A stretch of DNA of 64,000 nt from JBBECE01 sp040881985. Its GTDB lineage: Bacteria > Pseudomonadota > Alphaproteobacteria > Rhizobiales > Devosiaceae. Shown one piece after another: positions 26,613 to 35,106 of the stretch (positions are counted from its first letter, which is position 1; each line of letters starts with the position of its first letter). The position numbers and the translations under genes were made by a program. The notes under the pieces were generated by a model. That model was not told the DNA's origin, did no database searches, and saw only the letters and a list, made by a program, of their open reading frames with translations. The DNA is taken from assembly GCA_040881985.1 (NCBI GenBank), contig JBBECE010000033.1, forward strand, positions 14,388-78,387. Direction: 5' to 3'.

Positions 26613-27604
26613 GCGCGGGCTTTCTGGGCGGCGAGGGCAGCGATTCCGCGTTGCCGCACCGATCGGTCGATCAGCAGGGCGATGATGATCACCGCGCCGT
26701 AGATGGCATTCTGCGTGGTCCCCGGAACGCCGAGCAGCGGCAAGGCGGCGCTGACGCAGCCGAGCAGCAAAACGCCGAGGACAGTGCCCAGCACCGTTCC
26801 GACGCCGCCATTGATCGACACGCCGCCAATCACCACGGCGGCGATCACCTGAAACTCAAATCCGGTGCCGGTGTTGGAGGGATTCACAAAACCCCAGCGG
26901 CTTGCATACAGGATGCCCGCAAGGCCCGACAATGCCCCCGAGATCGTGAACACCATGAGGGTGACCGAGTTGACGCGGATACCGCGCAGGGGCGCCGCGA
27001 CGGGATTGGAGCCAAGCGCATAGATCTGCCTGCCCACGCGAGTGTGCATGGTGAACAGATAGGTGGCGAGCGCCACACCGAACGCCAGAAAGATGATCCA
27101 GGGAATACCGAAGATCGGCGAAGTCTGCGACAGCGCCTTCAGCTCCGAAGGAATGTACTGCCGGTCGATCTGGCGCGCATTCGAGACGATGAACGTCAGG
27201 CCGCGATAGAGGCTTAGCGTACCCAGCGTCACGATGATCGCGGGTAGCCGGAAGACCGTTATCAGCAGCCCGTTGATCAGTCCGAGTCCGGAACCGATCC
27301 CGACGGAAACGAAGAAGCCCGTCCACCATGGCACCTCTGGATAGTAGCGGTACATCATGCCGCTCACGATCGCCGAAAAGCCCAGCATCGACCCGATGCT
27401 CAGATCGACGTGACGGGCAACGATAACCAGCATCTGGGCCATTGCCCCGATCATGATCAGCGGAACAAGCAGCAAGATGATGCGCAGCTCGTCAAGCGTC
27501 AGAAAGCGCGGCCGCATCAGGCCGACGACCGCGCAGAACAACACGATCATCACGAAGATGCCCGCCTCGCGGCGCTGCAACAGGAAATCGTAGACCCGCC
27601 TCAT
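26609..27604 (-). CDS. CUT2 sugar ABC transporter permease (RhaP-like)
   Basis: A 331-residue permease with matching motifs LVIVARHVDLSIGSMLGFSA, LPAIIVTLGTLSLYRGLTFI and GSNPVAAPLRGIRVNSVTLM. It overlaps the ATPase gene stop and the next permease start by 4 bases each, so all three are coupled. Two distinct permeases in one CUT2 importer are characteristic of the rhamnose/autoinducer-2 subgroup. Confidence 0.9.
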   Translation of the reverse strand: MRRVYDFLLQRREAGIFVMIVLFCAVVGLMRPRFLTLDELRIILLLVPLIMIGAMAQMLVIVARHVDLSIGSMLGFSAIVSGMMYRYYPEVPWWTGFFVSVGIGSGLGLINGLLITVFRLPAIIVTLGTLSLYRGLTFIVSNARQIDRQYIPSELKALSQTSPIFGIPWIIFLAFGVALATYLFTMHTRVGRQIYALGSNPVAAPLRGIRVNSVTLMVFTISGALSGLAGILYASRWGFVNPSNTGTGFEFQVIAAVVIGGVSINGGVGTVLGTVLGVLLLGCVSAALPLLGVPGTTQNAIYGAVIIIALLIDRSVRQRGIAALAAQKARA

Positions 27605-29142
27605 GCCGCCACCGCCTTCTCGCCGCTTTGCGGCACGGCCGCGTGCATAATGCTTTCCTGCGACGCTTCGGCGCGACTGAGGTTGGCCGTCAGCCGGCCT
27701 TCCGACATCACCAGCACCCGGTCGCAGAGCGCCAGCAGCTCCGGCAGTTCCGATGAGATCAGCAGGATCGCCCGCCCGGCAGCCGCCAGTTCGCCGATCA
27801 TTTCGTAGAATTCCGCCTTCACCCCGATATCGATGCCGCGCGTTGGCTCATCCAGAATGAGTACGCTCGGATTGGTCAGCATCCAGCGCGCAAGAATGGT
27901 CTTCTGCTGGTTGCCGCCGGACAGTTCGCCGATCGGCTGGCGCAGCGAAGCGAGCCGGATGCGGAGCTTTTTCACCGAGTCCGTAGCAAGTGCCGTTTCG
28001 AGTGCCCGGCGGATGACGCCGCCGGGCGCGATCTGTCTGGGGATCGCGGCGGTGATATTCTGTTCCACCGCCAGCGAGCGGAAGATGCCCGCCGTCGCCC
28101 GGTCTTCCGGAACGAACGAGAGGCCGAGCGCGATCGCCTGCGACGGCTCGTTGATGACCACCGCCTTGCCATTGACCACCACGCTGCCGCTCACCGCCGG
28201 AGCCACGCCGAACAGGGCTCGCGCCACATCGCTGCGTCCGGCGCCCACCAAGCCCCCAAGCCCGACGATCTCACCCTTGCGCACCTCAAAACTGACATCG
28301 GCGAAGTAGCCGGGAAGCGTGAGATGTTCGACCCTGAGGGCGATCTCGCCAATGGCGGCACCCATCTTGTGCATGTATTCCTTCAGCGGCCGGCCGATCA
28401 TCAGCCGGATGATGTCGACATCGCTGAGGTCGGCGATGTTCTCGGTCGCGATCTTGTTGCCGTCGCGGAAGATGGTGACCCGGTCGCACAGCACCCGCAC
28501 TTCCTCGAGCCGGTGAGTGATGAAGACAATGGTGCGGCCCTCGTCGCGCAGGCGCTTGGCGATGGCGAAAAGCGTCGCCACTTCCTTGGGGGTCAACGGC
28601 GCCGTGGGCTCGTCCATGATGATGAGGCGGCTGTCAGACGCCAGCGCTCGCGCGATCTCGACCATCTGCTGGTCAGCTATCGACAGCCCCCGCATCGGCC
28701 TGGTGACGTCGATCTTGACGCCCAGCAGGTCCATCAGCCGGTTGGCGTCGCGGGTCATCTGCGCCCACGGCACAAGGTCGAGTGGCCCGCCGCCGGTGCG
28801 GCCCAGAACGAGATTCTCGGCCACCGATAGATCCGGGAACGAAATCGGCTCCTGGTGAATCAGCGTAATGCCTCGCCGCTGCGCCACAATCGGGTCCGGG
28901 ATTTCGACGGGTACACCGTTAAGCACCAGCGTGCCACGCGACGGCCGGTGCACGCCGGCCAATATTTTGGCAAACGTCGATTTGCCGGCGCCGTTTTCTC
29001 CCACCAGCGCATGAATTTCACCCGGCATGAGATCGAGATCGACATCGCGCAGCACCTCGATGGTGGCGAAATTCTTCGAGATTCCACGCGCCGAGATCAG
29101 AGGCTGGGTAACGTCGGTGATCGGAACGTCGGGCATCGGCAA
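27601..29142 (-). CDS. CUT2 sugar ABC transporter ATPase (RhaT-like, RbsA type)
   Basis: A 513-residue protein with two nucleotide-binding domains: Walker A GENGAGKSTFAKILAG and Walker B LIIMDEPTAPLT in the first, ELSGGNQQKTILARWM and VLILDEPTRGID in the second. The second Walker A is degenerate (GLVGAGRSDVARALFG), as normal for the family. It starts 6 bp after the aldo-keto reductase gene, so sugar oxidation and import share one transcript. Confidence 0.93.
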   Translation of the reverse strand: MPMPDVPITDVTQPLISARGISKNFATIEVLRDVDLDLMPGEIHALVGENGAGKSTFAKILAGVHRPSRGTLVLNGVPVEIPDPIVAQRRGITLIHQEPISFPDLSVAENLVLGRTGGGPLDLVPWAQMTRDANRLMDLLGVKIDVTRPMRGLSIADQQMVEIARALASDSRLIIMDEPTAPLTPKEVATLFAIAKRLRDEGRTIVFITHRLEEVRVLCDRVTIFRDGNKIATENIADLSDVDIIRLMIGRPLKEYMHKMGAAIGEIALRVEHLTLPGYFADVSFEVRKGEIVGLGGLVGAGRSDVARALFGVAPAVSGSVVVNGKAVVINEPSQAIALGLSFVPEDRATAGIFRSLAVEQNITAAIPRQIAPGGVIRRALETALATDSVKKLRIRLASLRQPIGELSGGNQQKTILARWMLTNPSVLILDEPTRGIDIGVKAEFYEMIGELAAAGRAILLISSELPELLALCDRVLVMSEGRLTANLSRAEASQESIMHAAVPQSGEKAVAA

Positions 29143-29148
29143 TCCGCC

Positions 29149-30180
29149 CTAATGTCCCGCCGGCACGGGGGCGTCGCGGTCGATCAGGCCTGCGCCTTTG
29201 AGATCGGACCAGAACGAGGCCGGAATGGCTGACTGCAGCGAAGCGAGGTTCTGCGTCATCTCGCTTGGCCGGGCCGCGCCGGGAATGACCGACACCACCG
29301 CCGGATGCGCCAACGGGAATTGCAGCGCCGCGGCCGCCAGGCTGACCTTGTGCGCCGTGCATACGGCTTCCATGCCGCGCACTTTCGCCTGCACTTCGGC
29401 AGGAGCATTTGCATAGCCGTATTTGGCGTTGCCGCCCGAGCCGGTAGCCAGGATGCCGGAGGCGAAGGGCGCGCCGATGACGACCCCCACCCCGCGCTTC
29501 ACGCATTCGGCCATGCCGGTGCGGAGGCTCGATTGATCGAGCAGCGTGTAGGGCATGGCGACGAGCACAAAATCCAGCGTCACCTGGCTCGCCACCTGAT
29601 TCAGCGCATCGTGGGTGTTGATACCCATGCCGATGGCTTTGATGTCGCCCGCGGCCTTCAGCTCCTCAAGCGCCTTCATGCCACTCGCCATCAGATCCTT
29701 TTGGCGCTCTTCCAAATGCTCGCCGTGATACGTCGCGTCGAGATCGTGGATCACCAGCGCATCGACGGTGTCGAGCGCCAGCCGCTGCAGCGCCTGCGCG
29801 TACGAGCGCAGAATACCATCATAGGAATAGTCGAATTTGACCTCGAAATTCAACCCGCCAGTCCACGGCGAACGATCGAAAGTCGCCGGATTCTTTGGGC
29901 GGTGCAGCGTGCGGCCGACCTTGGTGGTCAGCAGATAGTCGCCGCGCTTCTTGTTGCGCAGATAGCCACCCAGCCGGTGCTCGGAGAGGCCGCGGCCATA
30001 CCACGGTGCCGTATCGTAAAATCGTACGCCATTGTCCCATGCGGCATCGAGCGTGGCGCGGACGTCCGCCTCATCGACCCTTGTGTAGAGCTCGCCCAGA
30101 TGGGCGCTGCCGAAACCGAAGGCCGGCAGGCTGAGCGTCGTGCTGCCCACCCGGCGGCGGGCCGAAAGCGTGAACGTCAC
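29149..30180 (-). CDS. Aldo-keto reductase, likely D-threo-aldose/L-fucose 1-dehydrogenase
   Basis: A 343-residue (alpha/beta)8 NAD(P)-dependent enzyme. The catalytic tetrad is readable: Asp in FYDTAPWYG, Tyr in WYGRGLSE, Lys in LTTKVGR and His in LVIHDLD. Overall organisation is that of the AKR group containing pyridoxal 4-dehydrogenase and D-threo-aldose 1-dehydrogenase, which oxidises L-fucose and related sugars to lactones. It is first in the reverse-strand operon and divergent from dehydratase and lactonase genes. It is thus the best candidate for the first oxidation step. Confidence 0.86.
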   Translation of the reverse strand: MTFTLSARRRVGSTTLSLPAFGFGSAHLGELYTRVDEADVRATLDAAWDNGVRFYDTAPWYGRGLSEHRLGGYLRNKKRGDYLLTTKVGRTLHRPKNPATFDRSPWTGGLNFEVKFDYSYDGILRSYAQALQRLALDTVDALVIHDLDATYHGEHLEERQKDLMASGMKALEELKAAGDIKAIGMGINTHDALNQVASQVTLDFVLVAMPYTLLDQSSLRTGMAECVKRGVGVVIGAPFASGILATGSGGNAKYGYANAPAEVQAKVRGMEAVCTAHKVSLAAAALQFPLAHPAVVSVIPGAARPSEMTQNLASLQSAIPASFWSDLKGAGLIDRDAPVPAGH

Positions 30181-30239
30181 AGGGGCGCCCTCCCGAATTC
30201 GATGGCGGCTTTCGCGCCGCTCTCCACCTTCCCAGTCAA

Positions 30240-30272
30240 CTTGTCAGACAAAAATTAGTTTGACAAGCTGTC
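30240..30272. promoter_or_regulatory. Candidate GntR/FadR-type operator in the divergent promoter region
   Basis: TTGTCAGACAA at 30241-30251 is a perfect 11-bp palindrome of the TTGTC-N-GACAA kind bound by FadR-subgroup GntR proteins. CTTGTCA at 30240-30246 also pairs with TGACAAG at 30261-30267, which begins a second, weaker GACA-N3-TGTC palindrome. The site lies between the divergent AKR and dehydratase genes. The GntR gene at 32714 is the likely binder. Confidence 0.55.
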
Positions 30273-30315
30273 CCGTCTCGCCAAATCTGACCGACGCGCG
30301 GAACCGTCGCAAAAG

Positions 30316-30603
30316 ATGGCGGCACGCGAGGGAGCAGACTTTCCGATGGCAATACGCGGCACTTATCCGATGCCCTATCCCTTCTTCGACGCCGGGCGCC
30401 GGCTACGGCGCGACGCCTTGCCGCGCCAGATCGCTGCTTCCATCGCCCTCATCATGCAGGGTCTTGGCCAGTTCCTGCTCTACGGCAAGCTGATCGCCGC
30501 GCTCCGGCTCGGCCCCGCGCCAAGCAGCAACCGCCTGCCCCCCGACACCACCACTGCCTGGGCGCACCGTCTTGCGGCCGAGCTCGGCCGGCTTCCCGCC
30601 TGA
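30316..30603 (+). CDS. Small hypothetical ORF upstream of the dehydratase gene
   Basis: A 95-residue frame with a moderately hydrophobic middle (RQIAASIALIMQGLGQFLLY). The stretch YPMPYPFFDAGRRLRRDALP loosely recalls the end of small Pr6Pr-type membrane proteins. No ribosome site stands out before its ATG and it ends 13 bp before the dehydratase GTG. It may be a leader, a relic or non-coding. Confidence 0.25.
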   Translation: MAAREGADFPMAIRGTYPMPYPFFDAGRRLRRDALPRQIAASIALIMQGLGQFLLYGKLIAALRLGPAPSSNRLPPDTTTAWAHRLAAELGRLPA

Positions 30604-30616
30604 CTGGAGACCAACC

Positions 30617-31792
30617 GTGCCCAGAATCACCGATGTCCGTACGACGATCTGGGAATGGATCGGCCCGGTCGCACCCATGCCGCCACATTTCTGCACTACG
30701 GCCAGCGACCTCGTCTCCGACATCACCGGCTCGATCTCGGGTTTCCGCTTCCTCGGCTGGCTGATCGTCGAGATTGAGCTCGACGATGGCACCATCGGCA
30801 TCGGCAATGGCGCGCTCGCCCCGCACGCCACCAAGGCGACGGTCGATACTTATTTGAAGCCGCTGCTGATCGGCCAGGACCCGATGGACAGCGAATATCT
30901 CTGGCAATCCATGTATCGCCGCACCCTGCCCTTCGGCCGAAAGGGCATCGGCATGACCGCGATCAGCGCCGTCGATCTGGCCATCTGGGACGCAAAGGGT
31001 AAATTGCTGAAGCAGCCGGTATTCCGTCTGCTCGGCGGTCGCACCAAAAAGCAGATTCCCGTGTACGCCAGCCGCCTCTACAGCCAGCCCGAGGATAGTC
31101 TCGCCGCCGAGGCCAGGTCCTATGTCGATCAGGGCTTCAAGTCGATCAAGCTGCGCTTCGGCTGGGGTCCCAAGGACGGCATCGAGGGCATCCACAAGAA
31201 TGTCGGTCTGGTGCGCGCCGCACGCCAAGCCGTGGGCGACAATATTGACATCATGGGCGATGCCTATATGGGCTGGAACACCGAATACGCGAAGCGCATG
31301 CTGCGCCTGCTCGCGCCGTTCAACATGCGCTGGGTCGAGGAGCCGGTGATCTCCGACGATCTCGCCGGCTACGCCGAGCTCAAGGCAATGAACCTCGTCG
31401 CCATCGCCGGCGGTGAGCATGAATACACGCTCCACGGCTTCCGCCAGGCGCTCGACACGAAAAGCTTCGACATCGCGCAGTTCGACATCAGCCGCGTCGG
31501 CGGCATCACTGCCGCCAAAAAGATCGCCGATCTCTGCGAGGCCTATGACATCACTGTCATTCCGCACGCCGGACAAATGCACAACTATCACCTGTCGATG
31601 TCGAGCTACGCCGCGCCGATCTCGGAATATTTTCCCAAGGTGCCCGTCGAGGTCGGCAACGAGCTGTTCTGGTACATTTTCGACGGCGAGCCGGTAGCCA
31701 TGGAGGGATTCATCAATCTGAGTGAGGACAAGCCGGGCTTTGGCTTGACGCTGAAAGCGCCCGACCCAAAAGAGTTCAAGCTGACCCGCTAG
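30617..31792 (+). CDS. Enolase-superfamily sugar-acid dehydratase
   Basis: A 391-residue mandelate-racemase-subgroup enzyme from a GTG at 30617. Motifs: Lys in SIKLRFG (a KxR-type second strand), metal ligands Asp in MGDAYMGW, Glu in WVEEPV and Glu in GGEHEY, and the His-Asp dyad from QFDISRVGG and VIPHAGQMH. It would dehydrate an aldonate, such as L-fuconate or L-rhamnonate, to the 2-keto-3-deoxy acid. It differs from the second dehydratase at 35103, so the two may serve different epimers. It is the first catabolic gene of the forward operon that continues with lactonase, GntR, binding protein, mutarotase and second dehydratase. Confidence 0.88.
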   Translation: MPRITDVRTTIWEWIGPVAPMPPHFCTTASDLVSDITGSISGFRFLGWLIVEIELDDGTIGIGNGALAPHATKATVDTYLKPLLIGQDPMDSEYLWQSMYRRTLPFGRKGIGMTAISAVDLAIWDAKGKLLKQPVFRLLGGRTKKQIPVYASRLYSQPEDSLAAEARSYVDQGFKSIKLRFGWGPKDGIEGIHKNVGLVRAARQAVGDNIDIMGDAYMGWNTEYAKRMLRLLAPFNMRWVEEPVISDDLAGYAELKAMNLVAIAGGEHEYTLHGFRQALDTKSFDIAQFDISRVGGITAAKKIADLCEAYDITVIPHAGQMHNYHLSMSSYAAPISEYFPKVPVEVGNELFWYIFDGEPVAMEGFINLSEDKPGFGLTLKAPDPKEFKLTR

Positions 31793-31818
31793 CGCCGGCA
31801 GAGAAGGGAGCGCGAGCC

Positions 31819-32700
31819 GTGCCCGATTTCCCGATCATCGACACGCACCTGCACCTGTGGGACCCCAAGCGCCTGCGCTACACCTGGCTCGACGGCAATC
31901 CACTCCTCAACAAGCCCTATCTGGTCGAGGACTACAAACGCGATAGCGGCAAGGTCGATGTCGAAGCGATGGTGTTCCTCGAATGCTTTTGCGACTTCAC
32001 GCCTACCGGCGGGCAGTACATCGCCGAGATCAAATTCGTCGAGGACGAGGCGAAGCGCGATCCGCGGCTCAAGGGCATTGTTCCCATGGCGCCGCTCGAA
32101 TGGGGGAAACGCGTCATCCCGATGCTTGAGACCATGGCGAGGAAGCACCCGACGGTCAAAGGCATCCGCCGCATCGTCGAGTTCGCGCCCGATCCGGTGG
32201 CGCTGACGCTCAGTCCGGAATTCATCGAAGGCGTCAACGCGCTCGAAGCCTTCGGCTACCATTTCGAAATCAACGTCAATTACACCCAGATGGATATGGT
32301 GCTCGAGTTCGTCCGGCGCATTCCGAACGTGCCGATGATCCTCGATCATTGCGGCAAGCCCGGCGTCAAAGGCGGCCATATCGAGCGGTACCGGCGGCAG
32401 ACCAAGGAACTGGCGAAGCACTCCAACGTCATGTGCAAGCTTTCCGATCTGCCGGTCGAGGCCGATTGGCAGAACTGGACAGAGGTCCAGCTTCGTCCCT
32501 TCATCGACGCCACGCTCGAAGCCTTCGGACCCGACCGCATCATCTATGCCGGCGACTGGCCGGTCTGCATCCAGGCGACGACGCTGGAACGCTGGGTCGG
32601 GACGCTCGACCACGCTTTCGACGACATGGGACTTCCGGCCGCCGACCAGCGCAAGATCTACCGGGACAACGCCAACCGCTTCTATCGCCTCGGACTTTGA
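31819..32700 (+). CDS. Amidohydrolase-family sugar lactonase (L-fuconolactonase/rhamnonolactonase-like)
   Basis: A 293-residue metal-dependent hydrolase starting at a GTG. It has the amidohydrolase beta-1 motif IIDTHLHLWDP, His in MILDHCGKPG and Asp in IYAGDWPVC, matching the COG3618 lactonase family. In L-fucose and L-rhamnose oxidation it opens the 1,5- or 1,4-lactone made by the dehydrogenase. It lies 26 bp after the dehydratase gene and 13 bp before the GntR gene. Confidence 0.9.
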   Translation: MPDFPIIDTHLHLWDPKRLRYTWLDGNPLLNKPYLVEDYKRDSGKVDVEAMVFLECFCDFTPTGGQYIAEIKFVEDEAKRDPRLKGIVPMAPLEWGKRVIPMLETMARKHPTVKGIRRIVEFAPDPVALTLSPEFIEGVNALEAFGYHFEINVNYTQMDMVLEFVRRIPNVPMILDHCGKPGVKGGHIERYRRQTKELAKHSNVMCKLSDLPVEADWQNWTEVQLRPFIDATLEAFGPDRIIYAGDWPVCIQATTLERWVGTLDHAFDDMGLPAADQRKIYRDNANRFYRLGL

Positions 32701-32713
32701 ACAGGAACGGCAA

Positions 32714-33532
32714 ATGACGAAACTGGCAACAGATCAGCAGTTGGTGGGCAAGGCGGGCGCGGCGCCCGACGGCCTTGCCGATATGGTTGCCACCGTCAAC
32801 GCTCCAGCGACGAAATCAGACTTCGGCGGCGGCGCGTTGGAGCGGCGTTCCATCGCCGAACAGGTCGCCAACCGCATCATGGGGATGATCAAGTCCGGCA
32901 ACCTCAAATCCGGCGACCGGTTGCCAACCGAACAGCAGATGGGCATCGCCTTCGGCATCTCCCGGCCGCCGCTGCGCGAGGCGCTGAAGGCGCTGACGCT
33001 GATGGGTGTGCTCGAAAGCCGCCAGGGTGGGCGCTACACCGTCACCGATCTCTCGCCGAGCCGGCTGGTGGCGCCATTCAGTGTTATGCTGTCGATCAAG
33101 GATTATGACGTCAACGAGCATTTCGAGGCGCGCGCCGTCGTCGATCTCGAACTGGTTCGGCTCTGCACCGAACGCGCCTCACCGGAGCACCGGCAGCGCG
33201 TCCTGAAGCTTGCCAAGGACGGGCGGGCCTTCCATCACGACCCCGTCGGCTTTCGCCTGATCGACATCGAGTTCCATCAGGCGCTCAATTTCGGCGCGCA
33301 TAACGGCCACTTGACCGCGCTGTCGCAGGGACTCTACGACGTGGGCCTCGATGTGCGCCGTGCTGCCAGCGGCATGCCAGGGGTCATCGAAAAAAGCGTC
33401 GCCCAGCACGTGGAAGTCGCCGAGGCGGTGGTTGCGGGCGATCCGGTGCGGGCCGTCGCCGCCTATCGCGGCCATCTCGAACATGTGCGCGACACGACCA
33501 TCCAGTCCATGGCCATTGCCCAACGGAGGTAG
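32714..33532 (+). CDS. GntR/FadR-family transcriptional regulator
   Basis: A 272-residue regulator from an ATG at 32714. An extra N-terminal tail of about 45 residues precedes the winged helix (SIAEQVANRIMGMIKSGNLK, GISRPPLREALKALTLMGVL). The C-terminal FCD domain has the metal-site pattern FEARAVVDLELVRL, IDIEFHQAL and VAQHVEVAEAV. It is embedded in the operon it probably controls. The TTGTCAGACAA site at 30241 is the likely operator, with a sugar acid as effector. Confidence 0.9.
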   Translation: MTKLATDQQLVGKAGAAPDGLADMVATVNAPATKSDFGGGALERRSIAEQVANRIMGMIKSGNLKSGDRLPTEQQMGIAFGISRPPLREALKALTLMGVLESRQGGRYTVTDLSPSRLVAPFSVMLSIKDYDVNEHFEARAVVDLELVRLCTERASPEHRQRVLKLAKDGRAFHHDPVGFRLIDIEFHQALNFGAHNGHLTALSQGLYDVGLDVRRAASGMPGVIEKSVAQHVEVAEAVVAGDPVRAVAAYRGHLEHVRDTTIQSMAIAQRR

Positions 33533-33536
33533 CCCC

Positions 33537-34772
33537 ATGTCGGTCGTGAGATTTTGCGGGCCAGACACAGACGCCTTCGTTAGTTCCGTGCGGCGCCACG
33601 CGGACGAGTTCACCGCGCGGACCGGCCTTGACCTGAAGGTCCGCATCGTCCCCAGTGACGACTATTTTTCGAACGACATTCGTCATTTCATGGATGCGGA
33701 CGAGGCGGCTGATGTCTACATGTCAGGACCGGTCCTGCTCTGGGAGCATCTCGCCGCCGGTTATGTCGAGCCGCTGGATGCGTTTGTCGCCGGGGCCAGC
33801 GCGGCATTTGACCTGAATGACTTCTTTGCTCCATTAATCTCGAGCAATCGTTGGAGCGGAAAATTCGGCGATTCCCTCGGCTCCGGACATTTGTGGGAAA
33901 TTCCCGTCAACTACGAAGCCTACAACCTCGCCTATGTTCCGGCGACGCTCGAACGCCTCGGGTGCGAAATTCCCGGGACCTGGGCGGAGTATTTCGCAGC
34001 CGCCGATCTGGTGCAGCGGAAATCGAACGGCGCCCTCCACGGTTTCGGCCAGCGCGGCGTGCAGATCTGGCACACGATGTACACCGGCTACGCCACGCAA
34101 TTCTGGGCCTACGGGGCCAGCGATTTTGACAAACAGGGCAAGTGCGCGATCGCCTCACCGCAGGGAATCGCGGCGACCACCGCGTTTATCGAGGGCCTAC
34201 GCAAATCGGGTCCGGCGGCGTGGCTCGATCAGCGCTGGTTCGAACTGGCGATGGATTTCGCCGCCGACAAATACGGCTTCATTGTCGATTCCGACCATTA
34301 CACTGCTTTTTACGAAGACGGCAGCAAGTCGTCGATCAATGGTCGGGTCGGCTATGCCTTGCCTCCGGTTGGCCCTGCCGGCCAACATACGTCGAATATG
34401 TGGACCTGGTCGCTCGTGCTCAATGCCCGGTCGAGGCACAAATCGGACGCTTGGCGGTTTGTCGAATGGGCCAGCGGCAAACCGTTCCTGCTGCGCGCGG
34501 CGTTTGAAGGCAATATGAATCCGGTGCGAAAGAGTTCCTGGGAGGACGAGCGATTCCGCGACGCTTCCAAAGGCTGGGGCGACTTCTACGCGGTCGCGCG
34601 GCAATTGGTCGAACACGATGCGAGGGTGTTGATTACCCCGACACCCCACTATCTTCGCCTCGCCGACCGCTGGGTGGCCGGCCTGCGTTCTGCCTTTGCC
34701 GGGCATGAAGGCGTGGCCGAGGCGCTGGAACGGGCGGCTCAAGACATTAACGCCATCGTCGGCGCGAGCTAG
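33537..34772 (+). CDS. Extracellular solute-binding-protein fold without a signal peptide
   Basis: A 411-residue family 1 SBP-like protein. The ATG at 33537 follows ACGGAGG, and the protein starts directly with the first beta strand (MSVVRFCGPDTDAFVSSVRR). No hydrophobic leader exists in this frame near the start. Later segments such as LWEIPVNYEAYNLAYVPATL, NGRVGYALPPVGPAGQHTSN and WSLVLNARSRHKSDAWRFVE are normal for sugar SBPs. There is no matching CUT1 permease pair beside it. It may be a cytoplasmic sugar or sugar-acid binding protein, or one exported in an unusual way. Confidence 0.75.
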   Translation: MSVVRFCGPDTDAFVSSVRRHADEFTARTGLDLKVRIVPSDDYFSNDIRHFMDADEAADVYMSGPVLLWEHLAAGYVEPLDAFVAGASAAFDLNDFFAPLISSNRWSGKFGDSLGSGHLWEIPVNYEAYNLAYVPATLERLGCEIPGTWAEYFAAADLVQRKSNGALHGFGQRGVQIWHTMYTGYATQFWAYGASDFDKQGKCAIASPQGIAATTAFIEGLRKSGPAAWLDQRWFELAMDFAADKYGFIVDSDHYTAFYEDGSKSSINGRVGYALPPVGPAGQHTSNMWTWSLVLNARSRHKSDAWRFVEWASGKPFLLRAAFEGNMNPVRKSSWEDERFRDASKGWGDFYAVARQLVEHDARVLITPTPHYLRLADRWVAGLRSAFAGHEGVAEALERAAQDINAIVGAS

Positions 34773-34788
34773 GTATACCGAGATACCC

Positions 34789-35106
34789 ATGTCCGAACGC
34801 ATTGCTTTTCGTATGAATCTCAATCCCGGCCAGGCAGCCGAATACGAGAAGCGCCACGACGAGATTTTTCCCGAACTCAGCAAGGCCCTCAAGGACGCCG
34901 GCGTTTCCGACTATTCGATCTGGCTCGACCCGGAGTCGAACCATTTGTTCGGCATTTTGACCCGTGCCGACAACCATACCATGGACGCCCTGCCCAAGAC
35001 CGCGATCATGCAGCGCTGGTGGACGCACATGGCCGATATCATGCAAACGCACCCGGACAATGTGCCCGTGCAGGTGTCACTCAGAAGAGTGTTCTACCTG
35101 CCGTGA
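34789..35106 (+). CDS. rhaM: L-rhamnose mutarotase
   Basis: A 105-residue protein that interconverts alpha- and beta-L-rhamnopyranose. The sequence follows the RhaM pattern: RIAFRMNLNPGQAAEYEKRH, ELSKALKDAGVSDYSIWLDP and a C-terminal MQRWWTHMADIM. Catalytic His and Tyr candidates are in YEKRHDE and DYSIW. Its stop overlaps the GTG start of the rhamnonate dehydratase (GTGA). It is the most specific indication that the operon handles L-rhamnose. Confidence 0.9.
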   Translation: MSERIAFRMNLNPGQAAEYEKRHDEIFPELSKALKDAGVSDYSIWLDPESNHLFGILTRADNHTMDALPKTAIMQRWWTHMADIMQTHPDNVPVQVSLRRVFYLP

